A stretch of 64,000 nucleotides of DNA, taken from Streptomyces sp. NRRL WC-3742. GTDB taxonomy: Bacteria; Actinomycetota; Actinomycetes; Streptomycetales; Streptomycetaceae. Under the pieces are notes generated by a model. It was given only the letters and a program-made list of their open reading frames with translations. It did not search any database and had not been told where the DNA came from. Both the position numbers and the translations under genes were made by a program. The stretch covers positions 1 through 64,000 of the forward strand of contig NZ_JOCF01000073.1 of assembly GCF_000720635.1 (NCBI RefSeq), given 5' to 3'. Below are positions 34,701-55,900 of the stretch, piece by piece (positions within the stretch are counted from its first letter, which is position 1; each line of letters starts with the position of its first letter).

Positions 34701-37700
34701 GAAGAGCGGGTGCCGGGAGAGCGAGCGCCGGGGGTTGAGCACCTCGACGAGCCGCTCGAAGGGCAGGTCCTGGTGGGCGTAGGCGGCGAGGTCGGTCTCG
34801 CGGACGCGGTCGACGAGCTGCCGGAAGGTCGGCTCGCCGGAGACGTCGGTGCGCAGGACGAGGGTGTTGACGAAGAAGCCGATCAGGTCGTCCAGGGCCT
34901 CGTCGGTGCGGCCGGCGATCGGGGTGCCGATCGGGACGTCCGTCCCGGCGCCGAGGGCCCCGAGCAGGGCGGCCAGCCCGGCCTGGAGCACCATGAACAT
35001 GCTGGCCCGGCCGTCGCGGGCGAGCCCGGCGAGGCGGGCGTGCAACTGGGCGTCGAGGGTGAAGGCGACGCCGTCGCCGCGGTGGGCGGAGACGGCCGGG
35101 CGGGGCCGGTCGGCGGGCAGGGAGAGCTGGTCGGGCAGGCCGGCCAGGGCCTGGCGCCAGTGGTCCAGCTGCCGGGACGCCTGGCTCCTCGGGTCGTCCT
35201 CGCTGCCGAGGGCGCGGCGCTGCCAGAGCGCGTAGTCGGCGTACTGGACGGGCAGCGGCCGGTAGGCGGGCGCCTCGCCGCGGCAGCGGGCCGCGTAGGC
35301 GGTGGACAGGTCGCGGGCGAGCGGCGCGATGGACCAGCCGTCGGTGGCGATGTGGTGCAGGGTCAGCAGGAGGACGTGCTGTTCGGTGTCACTGCCGTCC
35401 GGGCCGAGGGCGAACAGCTCGGCGCGCAGCGGCCGGTCCACGGCGAGGTCGAAGCCGCGGGTGGCGGAGCGCTCGATCGCCGCCTCCAGGCCCGCCTCGG
35501 TGGCCTCGGTGACGGGCAGCGCGGGCCGGGCGTCGGCGGCGGCGAGGACGTGCTGACGCGGCTCGCCGTCGCGGTCGGGGAAGACGGTGCGCAGGCTCTC
35601 GTGCCGCTCGACGAGGTCGGCCAGGGCCGTCTCGAGGGCGGCCCGGTCCAGGGCGCCGTGCAGGCGTACGGCCATCGGGATGTTGTAGGTGGCGTCCTGG
35701 CCGCCCTGCATCCGGTTGAGGAACCAGAGGCGGCGCTGCGCGAAGGACAGCGGGACGGTCTCGGGCCGGGTGCCGGCGCGCAGGGCGGCCCGGGCGCCGC
35801 CGGCGGCGGCGACGCGCTCGGCGAGCTGCTCGACGGTGGGCGCCTCGAACAGCGCGCGGATGGGCAGTTCGACGCCGAGGTCGGAGCGGACGCGGCTGAC
35901 GAGCCGGGTGGCGAGCAGCGAGTGGCCGCCGAGCTCGAAGAAGCTCTTGTCGACGCCGACCGACTCCAGGCCGAGCACCTCGGAGAAGAGCGCGCACAGC
36001 GCCTCCTCTTCGGGGCCCTGCGGCTCGCGGCCGCCGGGCGCGCCGGACTGCTCGGGGGCGGGCAGGGCCTTGCGGTCCAGCTTGCCGTTGGGCATCAGCG
36101 GGAACGCGTCGAGCACCACGAAGGCGGAGGGGACCATGAACTCGGGCAGCTTGGCGCCCAGGTACTCGCGCAGCTCGTCGGCGGGGAGGGTGCGTTCCTT
36201 GGCGGCGACCAGGTAGGCGACCACGCGCTTGTCGCCGGGCTCGTCCTCGCGGACGATCACGGCGGCGTGGCCGACGCCCGGGTGCAGGCCGAGGACGGAC
36301 TCGATCTCGCCCAGCTCGATGCGGAAGCCGCGCACCTTGACCTGGTCGTCGGCGCGGCCGGCGAACTCCAGCTGGCCGTCGGCGCGCCAGCGGCCGAGGT
36401 CGCCGGAGCGGTAGAGCCGGGAGCCGGGCGCGCCGTACGGGTTGGCGACGAAGCGCTCGGCGGTCAGGCCGGGGCGCTTGAGGTATCCGCGGGCCAGGCC
36501 CTCGCCGGAGATGTACATCTCCCCGGCCACGCCGGGCGGCACCGGGCGTAGCGCCTTGTCCAGCACGTACACCCGGGAGTTGGCGAAGGGTCGGCCGATG
36601 GGCGGGGTGGTGCCGCCCTCCAGGACGTCGCTGTCGAGGGTGCCGCTCATGGTGGCGCCGACGGTGGTCTCGGTGGGGCCGTAGCCGTTGAGCAGGCGGC
36701 GCCCGGGCGACCAGCGGGCGACCAGTTCGGGGGTGCAGGCGTCGCCGGTGGAGACCAGGGTGGCGCCGGCGAGGACCTCGTCCCCGGCGGGCATGGCGGC
36801 CAGGGCGACGGGCGGCAGGGTGGCGTGGGTGACGCCGTGGCGGCGGACCAGTTCGGTCAGCGGCTCGCCCGGGAGCACGTCGTCGGCGGTGCCGAGGACG
36901 AGGGCGGCGCCGGAGAACAGGCCCATGGCGATGTCCCAGAACCCGGCGTCGAAGCTGACGGAGGCGAACTGGAGCACCCGGCTGCCGGGCCCGGCCTGGA
37001 CGGCCTCCGACTGGGTGGCGACCAGGCTGGCCAGGCCCCGGTGCGGCACGAGGACGCCCTTGGGGCGGCCGGTGGAGCCGGAGGTGTAGATGATGTACAC
37101 CGGGTTGTCCAGGTGCAGCGGGGCGGTGCGCTCGGCGTCGGTCGGGTCGCTCGCCGGGCGCTCGGCCAGGGCGGCGAGCACGGCCGGGTCGTCCAGGACG
37201 ACGCGGGGCACGTCCGCGCCCGCGGCGTCCAGGAGTCCGGCGGTGGCGGCCGTGGCCAGGCTCAGCACCGGCCGGGCGTCGGCGATCATGAACGAGAGCC
37301 GGTCGGCCGGGTACTGCGGGTCCAGCGGCAGGTAGGCGGCTCCCGCCTTGGCCACGGCCCACAGGGCGACGATCAGCTCCACCGAGCGGGGCACCGAGAC
37401 GGCGACGAACTGCTCGGGGCCGACGCCCGCGGCGATCAGGTGGTGGGCCAGCCGGTTGGCGCGCTCGTTGAGCTCGCCGTAGGAGACCACCTCGTCCTGG
37501 AAGAGCAGCGCGGGCGCCTGCGGGTCGGCGGCGACGCGGGCCTGGAACAGCTCGGGCAGGGTCGCCGGGGCCGTCTCGCGCTCGCTGGCGTTCCAGTCGG
37601 TGAGCAGGCTGCGGCGCTCCTCGGCGGAGAGCACGTCCAGGCGGGCGATGAGCTGGTGCGGGTCGGCGGCGACGGCGGTGAGCAGCCGTAGCAGTCGGTC

Positions 37701-38989
37701 GACGACGGCCCGGGCCGCGTCCTCGTCGAAGAGGTCGGGGGCGTAGCAGAGCCGCAGGTGCAGGTCCTCGCCCATCAGGCCGGCGGCGAGGTTGAGCGGG
37801 TAGTGCGCGCCGTCGCGGCCGTCGACGCCGGAGAAGCGGACGCCGTTGACCTCCAGGTGCTCGGTGGTCGGGTCGACGGGGTAGTTCTGGTAGACCAGCG
37901 TGGTGTCGAACAGCTCGTTGTGGCCCGCGAGTTGCTGCACGTCGGTGAGGCTGACGTGCTGGTGGGCCAGCAGTTCGCTCTGCTCGGCCTGCAGCCGGGT
38001 CAGCGCGCCCAGCAGGGAGTCCCCGGCCCGTAGCCGCACCCGCACGGGCAGGGTGTTGATGAACAGGCCGACCATGGTGTCGACCTCGGGGATCTCCGGC
38101 GGGCGGCCGGAGACGATCGCGCCGAACACCACGTCCTCGCGGCCGGTGAGGGCGCTCAGCAGCAGGCCCCAGACGCCCTGGACGACGGTGTTGACGGTGA
38201 GCCCGTGGCTGCGGGCCAGGGACTGCAGGGCCGCGGTGACCTCGGTGGGCACCTCCTGGCGCAGCCAGCCGGGGCGCACCATGGCCCGGCCCCGGTGGGC
38301 GGGGGCGACCTGGGTGGGCTCGTCGATGCCGGCCAGCGCCTGGCGCCACGCCTGCTCGGCGGCGTCGGCGTCCTGGCCGGCCAGCCAGGTGAGGTAGTCG
38401 CGGTACGGGGTGACCGGGCGCAGCACGGAGGCGTCGCCGCGGCTGCCGTACAGCTCGAACAGCTCGCGGATCAGGACGGGCACCGACCAGCCGTCCATCA
38501 GGATGTGGTGCTTGGTCAGCATCAGCCGGAAGCGCTCGGGCGCGAGCCGGAAGACGGTGAAGCGCATCAGCGGCGGGCGGGTGAGGTCGAAGGGGCGGGC
38601 CTGGTCCTCGTCGGCGAGGCGGGCCAGTTCGGCCTCCTGGCGCTCGGCGTCCAGGGAGCTGAGGTCGATCTGCTCCCAGGGCACGTTGACCTTGCGGTGC
38701 ACCAGCTGGACGGGCTTGCTCACCCTGTCGCTGCGGAAGCCGACGCGCAGGTTGGCGTGGCGCTCCAGCAGGGTGCGGGCGGCCAGGCGCAGGGCGCGGG
38801 TGTCGAGCGGGCCCTCGAGGTCCAGCAGCAGCTGGTGGACGTAGAGGTCGGGGCCGTCCTGGTCGTAGAGGGCCTGGAAGAGCATGCCCTCCTGGAGGGG
38901 CGAGAGCGGGAGGATGTCCTCGACGGCGGACTTCTTCGCCCCGGCGCTCCTGGTGGCGGTGCCGGGGTTCTTCACGCCGGACTCGGTGC

Positions 38990-38993
<4 letters not shown>
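31779..38993 (-). CDS. NRPS4: C-A(Kyn-like)-T-C-A(Asp/Asn)-T-TE
   Basis: A 2404-residue terminal synthetase with two complete modules and a thioesterase. Approximate order: C 20-460 (KHHILMDGW, the type that follows an epimerase), A 475-975, T (GGHSL), C (LHHIATDGW), A 1520-2010, T, TE with GWSFGG. Reading the ten specificity positions by eye gives DAFTVTGVGK for the first A domain, close to the kynurenine code I recall for daptomycin (DAWTTTGVGK), and DLTKLGVVNK for the second, of the Asp/Asn type. Both A domains have intact [11 protein letters not shown] cores. The GTG start overlaps the NRPS3 stop (GTGA). The TE should release or cyclise the peptide. Confidence 0.9.
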
Positions 38994-46670
<7,677 letters not shown>

Positions 46671-46674
<4 letters not shown>

Positions 46675-49600
46675 TTTGAGATCCTCCAGTCAGCTTCCAG
46701 CAGGTCGATCTCGGCCTGGGACAAGGACACGAGAGTGAGGTCCGAGGGGGTGTGGCCGCCGGTGTCGGCGGTGCGGGCGTGCTCGGCCATGACGGCCAGC
46801 GCCCGGAACCACAGGTCGGCCAGGTCGGCGACGGTCGCCTCGGACACGGCCCGGTCGGGCCAGGACCAGGTGGCCACCAGCCTCGGGCCGGTGGGGTGGT
46901 CCTCGGTGAGGACGTTGAGCTCCAGGGTGTGGGTCAGCGGCATCGCCGGGTCCACCGAGCCGCCGAGGGCCTCCGCCTCGGCGGCGGCCGTCCAGGGCTC
47001 GCCTCCGGCGGTGGGGAAGCGGCCCAGGTAGTTGAAGCCCAGCTGCGGTTCGCCGAGGCCGGCGAGTCTGCGCCCGGTGGCCGGGTTGAGGTGGCGCAGC
47101 AGGCCGAAGCCGAGGCCGTGGTCGGGCAGGGCGCGCAGCTGCTCCTTGACGAGCTTGAGCGCCTGGCCGACGGGGGCGCCGCCGGCCCAGAGCCCGGCCC
47201 AGTCGCGTACGGCGGGGTCGAGGCGGACGGGGTGGAGGCTGGTGAACCAGCCGACCGTCCGGGAGACGTCGGCGCCGGGCAGCACGTCCTCGCGGCCGTG
47301 GCCCTCCAGGTCGACGAGGACGGAGCCGTCCCCGGCGCGCCCGGTGCGGCGCCGGTGGTCGGCGACGGCGAGGGCGAAGGCGGTGAGCAGCACGTCGTTG
47401 ACGCCCGCGTGGTAGGCGGCCGGGACGCTGGTGAGCAGCTCGGCGGTGAGCCCGGTCTCCAGGGTGCGGGTCAGGGTGCGCTCGGTGGCGGCGGTGTCCC
47501 GGGCCAGGTCGAAGGGGTGCTCGCCGAGCAGCGGGTCGATGCCGTCGAACTGCCTGGTCCACAGGGGCAGTTCGGCTCCCCGGCGCTCGGCGGCCTCGGC
47601 CAGGCCCTCCGACCAGGTGCGGAAGGAGGTGGCGACCGGCTCCGGCTCGGGCGTGCGCCCGGCGGCGAGGGCCTCCCAGGCGGCCGCGAGATCGGGCAGC
47701 AGGATGCGCCAGGAGACTCCGTCGACCACCAGGTGGTGGACGACCAGCAGCAGCCGCCCCTGGGCGCCGGGGCCCGCGTCGAACCAGACGGCCTGGAGCA
47801 TGGTCCCGTGCTCCGGGTCGAGCCGGCCGGCGGCCGCCTCGCTCTCCCGGGCCACCAGTTCCCGCAGGTCGGCGCCCTCGCTGAGCTCGATCCGGCGGAC
47901 CAGGTCGGCGGCGCGGGCGGATCCGGGCGCCGGTGCGTCCAGGGCCGGGGCGTCCTCGTCCTCGTCGTGGACGAGCCGGGCGCGCAGGGCGGCGTGGTGG
48001 TCCAGGACGGCCTGGACGGCCCCGGTCAGGTGCTCCTCGGTCAGGGAAGCCGGGGTGTTGACCAGCATCGACTGGTTGAACCGGCCGATCGGGCCGCCGC
48101 GCTCCAGCAGCCAGCGCATCACCGGGGTGGCCGGGATGCGGCCGAGGCCCTCGTCGGCGGCCGCCGGGGCCGCGTCGGGCGCCAGTTCCTCGGCGACGGC
48201 GGCCAGGGCGGCGACGGTCTTGTGCTCGAAGACCTGGCGCGGGGTGATCACCAGCCCCGCCTTGCGGGCGCGGCTGACGAGCTGGATGGAGACGATGCTG
48301 TCGGCGGTCCAGCTTGCCGTTGGGCGTCTGCGGGAAGGCGCCGAGGACGACGACGGCGGCCGGGACCATGTAGTCGGGGAGCAACTCACCGACGCCCGCG
48401 CGCAGTTCGGCGGGGTTCAGCTCGGCGCCCTCGGCGGGGACGACGTATCCGACGAGCTGCTTCTTGCCGGGCTGGTCCTCGCGGACGAGCACGGTGGCCT
48501 GGCCGACGCCCCGCTGGGCGGCGAGCGAAGCCTCGACCTCTCCCAGCTCGATGCGGAAGCCGCGCAGCTTGACCTGCTCGTCCGCCCGCCCGAGGTAGGC
48601 CAGTTGGCCGTCGGCCGTCCAGCGGACGAGGTCGCCGCTGCGGTACATCCGGGCTCCGGGCGCGCCGTACGGGTCGGCCAGGAAGCGCTGGGCGGACAGG
48701 TCGGGCCGGTTCAGGTAGCCGCGGGCGACGCCGGGGCCGGCGATGTACAGCTCGCCGACCACCCCGGGGGCGACCGGGCGCAGGGACGGATCCAGCACGT
48801 ACAGCCGGGAGTTGAGCACGGGCGTGCCGATCGGCGGCGATCCGGCTCCGGCCAGCGGGCCGCTGATGGTCGCGCAGACGGTGATCTCGGTGGGGCCGTA
48901 GGCGTTCATCAGCCTGCGGCCCTGGGACCAGCGGGCCATGACCTCGCCGGACAGGGCCTCACCGGCCGAGACCAGGGTGCCGCCCGCCAGGACCCCGCCG
49001 TCGGCCTCCGCGTCCATCGCGGCCAGGACGACGGGCGGCAGGGTCGCGTGGGTGACGCCGAACTCCTTGAGCGTACGCGCGAGTTCCTCGCCCGCGGCGA
49101 GCCGCTCGGCGGGGACGACCACCAGGGCCGCGCCCGAGAGCAGGCCCATGCACAGCTCCCAGAACGCCGCGTCGAAGGAGGTGTAGATCAGGTAGGCGGG
49201 GTTCGCGAGCACCACCGGCCGGGCGGGGTCGACGGGCGAGTGCCCGGCGACGGCTCCGCGCACGGCCGGGTCGTCCAGGACGACGGCGGCGTGGCCCTCG
49301 GGCAGCCGGTCGGCCACGTCGCTGCGGGTGAGGACGAGCAGCGGGCGCGCGTCCTCCAGCATGTAGGCGATCCGGTCGGCGGGGTAGGCCGGGTCGAGCG
49401 GCAGGTAGGCGCCGCCCGCCTTCCAGACCGCCAGGGCGGCCACGACCAGGTCCTCCGAGCGGGGCAGGGCCAGCCCGACGAAGGTCTCCGGGCCGACGCC
49501 CAGCTCCATCAGGTGGCGGGCCAGCCGGTTGGCACGGGCGTCCAGTTCGGCGGCCGACAGCGTGCCGTGCTCGGTGACGAGCGCGGGCACGTCCGGGGCC

Positions 49601-52600
49601 GCGGCGACGCGAGCGGCGAACAGCCGCGGGACGGTGAGCTCGGAGACGGGCCGCTCGGCGCGGTTCCACCCGCCGCCGATGACCTGCCGGCGCTCCTCGG
49701 CGTCCAGCACCTCGATCCGCCCGATCGGCCGGTCCGGCTCGGCGGCCACGGCGGCCAGCACCCGGACGAACCGCTCGACGATCCGGGTGACGGTCTCCCG
49801 GTCGTACAGGTCGCAGGCGTACTCCAGCAGGCCCCCGATGCCGCCGCCCGTCAGCTCGGTGAGCTCGAAGGCCAGGTCGAACTTGGCGACCCCGGCGTCC
49901 ACCCGGCGCACCTCGCCGCTGAGGCCGGGCAGGGCGAAGCGGGCCTCCTCGGTGTTCTGCAGGACCAGCATCACCTGGAACAGCGGGTGCCGGGCCAGCG
50001 AGCGCTCCGGGCTCACCGCGTCGACCAGGCGCTCGAACGGGACGTCCTGGTGGGCGAAGGCCGCGAGGTCCGACTCCCTTACCCGGCCCAGCAGTTCGCG
50101 GAAGGTCGGGTCACCCGAGGCGTCCGTGCGCAGCACCACCGTATTGACGAAGAAGCCGACCAGCTCGTCCAGCGCCTCGTCCGAGCGGCCCGCGACGGCG
50201 CCGCCGATCGGCAGGTCCTCCCCCGCGCCCAGCCGGGTCAGCAGGGCCGCCAGGCCCGCCTGCACCACCATGAACAGGGTCGAGCGGGTCTCCCGCGCCA
50301 GCGACAGCAGGCCCCGGTGGACCTCGGCGGGGACGGTGAACGGCAGGCTGCCACCCCGGTAGCCGGCCACCGCCGGGCGGGGCCGGTCGGTCGGCAGCTC
50401 CAACTGGTCGGGGGCACCTGCCAGTTCGGCCTTCCAGAACTCCAGCTGCCGGGAGATGACGCTCTGCGGGTCGCTCTCCTCGCCGAGCAGCTCGCGCTGC
50501 CAGAGCGTGTAGTCGGCGTACTGGACGGGCAGCGGCGCCCACTGCGGGGCGGCGCCCTGCGCCCGGGCGCCGTACGCCGCCGCGAGGTCCGCGCCCAGCG
50601 GGACCAGCGACCAGCCGTCCGAGGCGATGTGGTGCACGGTCAGCAGCAGGACATGCTTCTCAATGTCACCGCCCTCGCCGCCGAGTGCGAACAGCCGCGC
50701 CCGCAGCGGGATCTCGGTCTCCAGCGCGAAGCCGACCGAAGCGGCCTGCGACAGCGCCTCCTCCAGCGCCTCCGCAGAGACCTCCTCGACCACCAGCTCC
50801 GGCGCCGCCCCCTCCAGCACCCGCTGGTACGGCACTCCCCCGTCCTCGGGGAAGACCGTCCGCAGGCTCTCGTGCCGCGCCACCACGTCCGCCAGCGCCG
50901 CCGCCAGCGCACCCCGGTCCAGGGCGCCGGACAGCCGCAGCGCGTACGGCAGGTTGTAGGTGGCGCTCGGCCCCTCCAGCCGGTGCAGGAACCAGAGCCG
51001 CCGCTGCGCGTACGACAGCGGCACCCGCTCCGGCCGTACGGCCGGCAGCACGGCGGGCCGGGCCTCGCCCGCGTCGGCGAGCCGCAGGGCGAGCATGGCC
51101 ACCGTCGGCGCCTCGAAGACCGTACGGACGGCCAGTTCGACGCCCAGCGCCGCCCGCACCCGCCCGACGAGCCGGGTGGCGAGCAGCGAGTGCCCGCCGA
51201 AGTGGAAGAAGTCGTCGTCGATGCCGATGCCGGGCACCCCGAGCAGTTCCGCGTACAGCGCGCAGAGCAGTTCCTCGTGCGGGGTGTGGGGCCGCCGGCC
51301 CGTCCCTGCGGTGGTGAAGTCGGGGGCGGGCAGCGCCTTGCGGTCCAGCTTGCCGTTGGGGGTGAGCGGGAAGGCGTCCAGCGTGACGAAGGCGGCGGGC
51401 ACCATGTACTCGGGCAGCGACTCGCCCACGTGGGCGCGCAGTTCGGCCGCTTCGGGCAGCTCTGCGCCGGGCGCGGCGATGAGGTAGGCGACGAGCTGCT
51501 TGCCGCCGAGGTGGTCCTCGCGGGCGACGACGGCCGCCTGGGCGACGTCCTCCCGGAGTGCGAGCGCGGCCTCGATCTCGCCGAGCTCGATGCGGAAGCC
51601 GCGGATCTTCACCTGGTCGTCGACCCGGCCGAGGTACTCCAGTTCCCCGGTGGGCAGTTCGCGCACCAGGTCCCCGGTGCGGTACATCCGGGTGCCGGCC
51701 GGGCCGTACGGGTCGGCGAGGAAGCGCTCGGCGCTCAGGCCGGGCCGGCCGAGGTAGCCGCGGGCCAGGCCGTCTCCGGCGATGTACAGCTCGCCGGTCT
51801 CCCCGTCGGCCACCGGCCGCAGCGCGGCGTCCAGCACCCGCACCCAGGTGTTGCGCACGGGCCGTCCGATGGTGGGCCGGGCACCGGCCGCGAGCTCGGA
51901 GGCGGTGACCTCGGAGGCGGTGGACCAGATGGTGGTCTCGGTCGGGCCGTACAGGTTGACGACCTGCTCGCCGAGGCCCGCCATCGTCTCCGCCAGGGCC
52001 GGCGGCAGCGCCTCCCCGCCGACGAGCATCCGCAACCCCCGTACGGCTTCGGTCTGTTCGGCGGTGAGCGCCTGCCAGAGCGAGGGGGTGGCCTGGAGGT
52101 GGGTGGCGCCGCTGTCCGCGATCAGGGCGGCGAGGCGGGCCGGGTCGAGGACGCTCTCGCGCTCGGCGATGACCACGCCCGCTCCGGCGAGCAGCGGCAG
52201 GTACAGCTCCAGCCCGGCGATGTCGAAGGCGATGGTGGTGACGGCGAGCAGCCGGTCGGCGGCCGTCATCGGGAAGAGGTCGGCCATCCCCAGCAGGAAG
52301 TTGAGCAGGCCCGAGCGCGGGATCACCACGCCCTTGGGCCGGCCGGTGGAGCCGGAGGTGTAGATGGCGTACGCGGGGGCGGCGGGCAGCAGCGGGCGGG
52401 TGCGCTCGGAGTCGGCCAGCGCCTCCCCGGACAGCTCCGCCGAGGCGTCGAGCGCCTCCTCGATGTCCAGGACGGGCGTCCCACCTGCGGGAAAATCGAT
52501 CCGATAGCTCGTCAAAACCAGTGCGGGCGCCGCGTCGTGCAGGATGTAACCGATCCGGTCGGCGGGGTAGTCCGGGTCGAGCGGCACGTAGGCGGCGCCG

Positions 52601-52860
52601 GTCTTGAGGACGGCGAGCAGGGCCGTCAGCTGGTCCACCGAGCGGGGCAGGGCGACGGCGACGAAGCGCTCGGGGCCGGCGCCGTGGCGCAGCAGCAGCC
52701 GGGCGAGGCGGTTGGACCGGGCATCGAGCTCGGCGTGGGTCAGCCGCCGCCCGCCGCTGAGCACGGCGACGACGTCCGGGCCGCTCGCCGCGCGGGCCGC
52801 GATCAGTTCGGTGACGTCGGCGGCCGGCAGCGGCATCCGGGCGTTCCCGGTTTCGGACAT
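46671..52860 (-). CDS. NRPS2: A(Gly)-T-C-A(aromatic)-T-E, frameshifted as given
   Basis: Starts at ATG 52860 directly with an A domain, so it is a loading or initiation synthetase. First A code DILQLGLIWK equals the classic Gly code; then T (FGGHSLL), C (VHHIASDGW) and a second A with code DAFTVAAVCK (Phe-like). That A domain goes from YTS straight to FDAAFWEL (about 42 residues missing), and at 48303-48306 GKLDR runs into DSIVSIQL out of frame, removing most of the T domain. The epimerase ([10 protein letters not shown]) continues in the other frame to 46671. As written the first frame stays open to 46690. Restored, it would make Gly-D-aromatic. Confidence 0.85.
48303..48306 (-). other. Frame-breaking junction inside the NRPS2 T domain
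   Basis: GKLDR is followed at once by the bases for DSIVSIQL, one frame away. About 50 residues between the A10 motif and the carrier Ser region are absent. The right-hand breakpoint is the same base series as at 40701. Confidence 0.8.
49176..49177 (-). other. In-frame gap in the NRPS2 second A domain
   Basis: YLIYTS is fused to FDAAFWEL; about 42 residues including the whole GSTGRPKG loop are missing compared with the other A domains in the window. Confidence 0.85.
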
Positions 52861-52931
52861 GGTTATCCACCCTCGGACGATTCGGTGTTGCGTCAGGACG
52901 GCCTGGCGCCCGGACAGGGCCCGGGGCCCGG

Positions 52932-55900
52932 TCAGGAGGTGCGACGCTCCGGCGCGGCACTCTCGGCCGCGGCGGCGTCGATCGCGCGCAGCTCGTCGGC
53001 CAGGATGCGCCCGATCTCGGCGAGCGCCCCGGGCTTCATCAGGTCGTTGTGGTTGCGCTCCAGGTAGTGCGGGGTGATCCGCCCGGCGACGTAGGGGCTC
53101 CAGGTGGCCGGGGTCGGCGAGATGTCGACCTTGTCCAGCGAGGCGACGATGACCACGGCGTCCCCGCCGAAGCGGGCGGGCTCGAACTCGTGGACCAGCT
53201 CGCGGTTGTTGGCGTAGACCCGGCCGATGGCCTCGATGTGGTGCCGCTCCAGGCTGGCGAGCGAACTGCCCAGCTTGCGCAGCAGGGTGACGACCTGCTC
53301 GAAGTCCAGCGGCTTGCGGCCGAGGCGGCGCCGGTCGTAGCCGACCCAGCGCAGCAGGTCGGCGAGGATCTCCTGCTCGCCCAGCTCGGCCAGGGTCTGG
53401 CCGGGGTAGGTGTCCAGGATGGCGAGCAGGCCGACCTGTTCGCCCTCGCGCTCCAGGCGGGAGGCGAGCACGTGGGCGACGATGCCGCCGGAGGAGTAGC
53501 CGAGCAGGTGGTAGGGCCCGGTGGGCTGGACCTTGCGGATCTGCTCGAGGTAGTCCTCGGCCATCTCCTCGAAGCTGCCGGGCAGTTCGCCGGTGCCGTC
53601 GAGCCCGCGGGCCTGGAGGCCGTAGACGGGGTGGTCGGCGCCGAGGTGTTTGATCAGCCCGGCGTAGCACCAGCTGAGGCCCCCGGCCGGGTGCACGCAG
53701 AACAGCGCGGGGCGCTCGCCGTACGGGCGCAGCGGCAGCAGGACGTCCAGCGGGTCCTCGCTGCGGCTGTCGTCGTCGAGCCGCTCCCCGTACAGGGCCG
53801 GGGTGGGCGCCTCGAAGAGGCTGCGGATGGTGAGTTGGAGGCCGAAGGTCTCGCGGACGCGGTTGACGAGGCGGGTGGCGAGCAGCGAGTGCCCGCCGAG
53901 TTCGAAGAAGTTGTCGTCGACGCCGATCCGGGGCAGGCCCAGGACCTCGGCGAAGAGTTCGCAGATGATCTCCTCGCGCGGGGTGCGCGGGGCCCGGTCG
54001 GAGACGGCGGCGCCGAGGTCGGGGGCGGGCAGGGCTTTGCGGTCGAGCTTGCCGTTGGGGGTGACGGGCAGCTTGTCCAGGGTGACGAAGGCGGCGGGCA
54101 CCTGGTGCTCGGGCAGCCGCCCGGCGAGGTGGGCGCGGACCTCGGCGTGGTCGGGGGTGGTACCGGGCGCGGGCACCAGGTAGGCGACGAGGCGGCGGTC
54201 GCCGGGGCGGTCCTCGCGGGCGAGGACGGCGACGGCGGCCAGGCCCGGGTGCTGGGCGAGGGCGGCCTCGATCTCGCCGAGCTCGATGCGGAAGCCGCGG
54301 ATCTTCACCTGGTCGTCGGTGCGGCCGAGGTAGCGCAGGGCGCCGTCCGCTCCCCAGGTGGCGAGGTCCCCGGTGCGGTACATCCGGGCGCCGGGCGGGC
54401 CGTACGGGTCGGCGACGAAGCGCTCGGCGGTCAGGCCGCGGCGGTCGAGGTAGCCGCGGGCCAACTGGACGCCGGCCAGGTACAGTTCGCCGGGCGCTCC
54501 GGGGGCGACGGGCCGCAGCCCGGCGTCCAGGACGTAGGTGCGGGTGTTCCAGACGGGCCGGCCGATCGGCACGGGCCCCGGCTGGTCGACGCAGCGCCAG
54601 GCGGTGACGTCCACGGATGCCTCGGTGGGCCCGTACAGGTTGTGCAGCTCGGTGCCGGGCAGCAGCCGCAGCAGCTTGCCCTGGGTCTCCTCGGGCAGGG
54701 CCTCGCCGCTGGTGACGACCCGGCGCAGGCCCGAGCACCCGGCGGCGGCTTCCTCCTGGAGGAAGACCTGGAGCATGGACGGCACGAAGTGGGCGGTGGT
54801 GACGCGCTGTTCGCGGATCAGCGCCGCCAGGTAGGCCGGGTCCTTGTGGCCCTCGGGCCGGGCGAGCACCAGGGTGGCGCCCTGGACGAGCGGCCAGAAG
54901 AACTCCCAGACGGAGACGTCGAATCCGGACGGTGTCTTCTGGAGCACCCGGTCGTCGGCGCGCAGCCCGAGCGCGTCCTGCATCCACAGCAGCCGGTTGA
55001 CGATGCCCCGGTGCGGCACCAGGACGCCCTTGGGGCGGCCGGTGGAGCCGGAGGTGTAGATGACGTAGGCGGGGTGGTCCGGGGTGAGCCGGACGGCCGG
55101 GGGCGTGGCGGGCCGCTCGGCGAGCTGCGCGCTCAGGCCCGGGTCGTCCAGCAGCAGGTGCGGGACGGCCGGTTCGGCGGGCAGCCGGCCCTGGACGGCC
55201 TGCGTGGTGAGCAGCAGGGCCGGGCGGGCGTCCTCCAGCAGCAGGGAGATCCGCTCGGCGGGGTAGTCCGGGTCGACGGGCAGGTAGGCGGCGCCGGACT
55301 TGAGGACGGCGAGCAGGGCGACGACCAGTTCGACGGAGCGGGGCACGGCCAGGGCGACGAGCCTCTCGGGGCCGGCGCCGCGCTCGACGAGCAGGTGGGC
55401 GAGCCGGTCGGCGCGCTCGTGCAGTTCGCGGTAACTGAGGCTCCGGCCCTCGAAGTTGAGCGCCTCGGCCTCGGCGCTGACGGCGGCGCGGCCCTCCAGC
55501 AGCTCGGTGAGGGTGGCGGCGGGCAGCTCGCGGGCGGTCGCGTTGAGGGTGTCCAGGACGAGTTCGCGTTCGGCGGCGCCGAGCAGGTCGATCCGGCCGA
55601 CCGGCTCCTCGGGGCCGGTGGCGGCCAGGTTGGCGAGGAAGCCGAGGAAGCGGTCCTGGTGGGCGGCGAGTTCGGCCTCGGTGTACAGCTCGGGGTTGGC
55701 GTCGAAGTCGACCTGGAGGCCCCGGCCGTCGGAGCGGTCGTAGACGATGACCGACAGGTCGTCGGAGGGGCCGATCGACAGGTTGTGCACGACGGCGCGG
55801 TGGGCACCGAAGTGCAGGTCGTAGTCGAACATCATGATGTTGATCTCGGGCCCGGTGAGCCGCTGGTCGTCGGCGAGCAGCCGGCGGTCGCGGCGCAGGT

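Noticed and set aside
31554..36551. Long plus-strand open frame of 1665 codons opposite the NRPS genes, and similar ones at 41047-47031, 47431-53067 and 53049-57230
   Set aside because: They are antisense shadows caused by high GC and lack of stop codons; translations are Gly/Arg/Val/Gln-rich with no domains, while the minus strand encodes clear NRPS domains.
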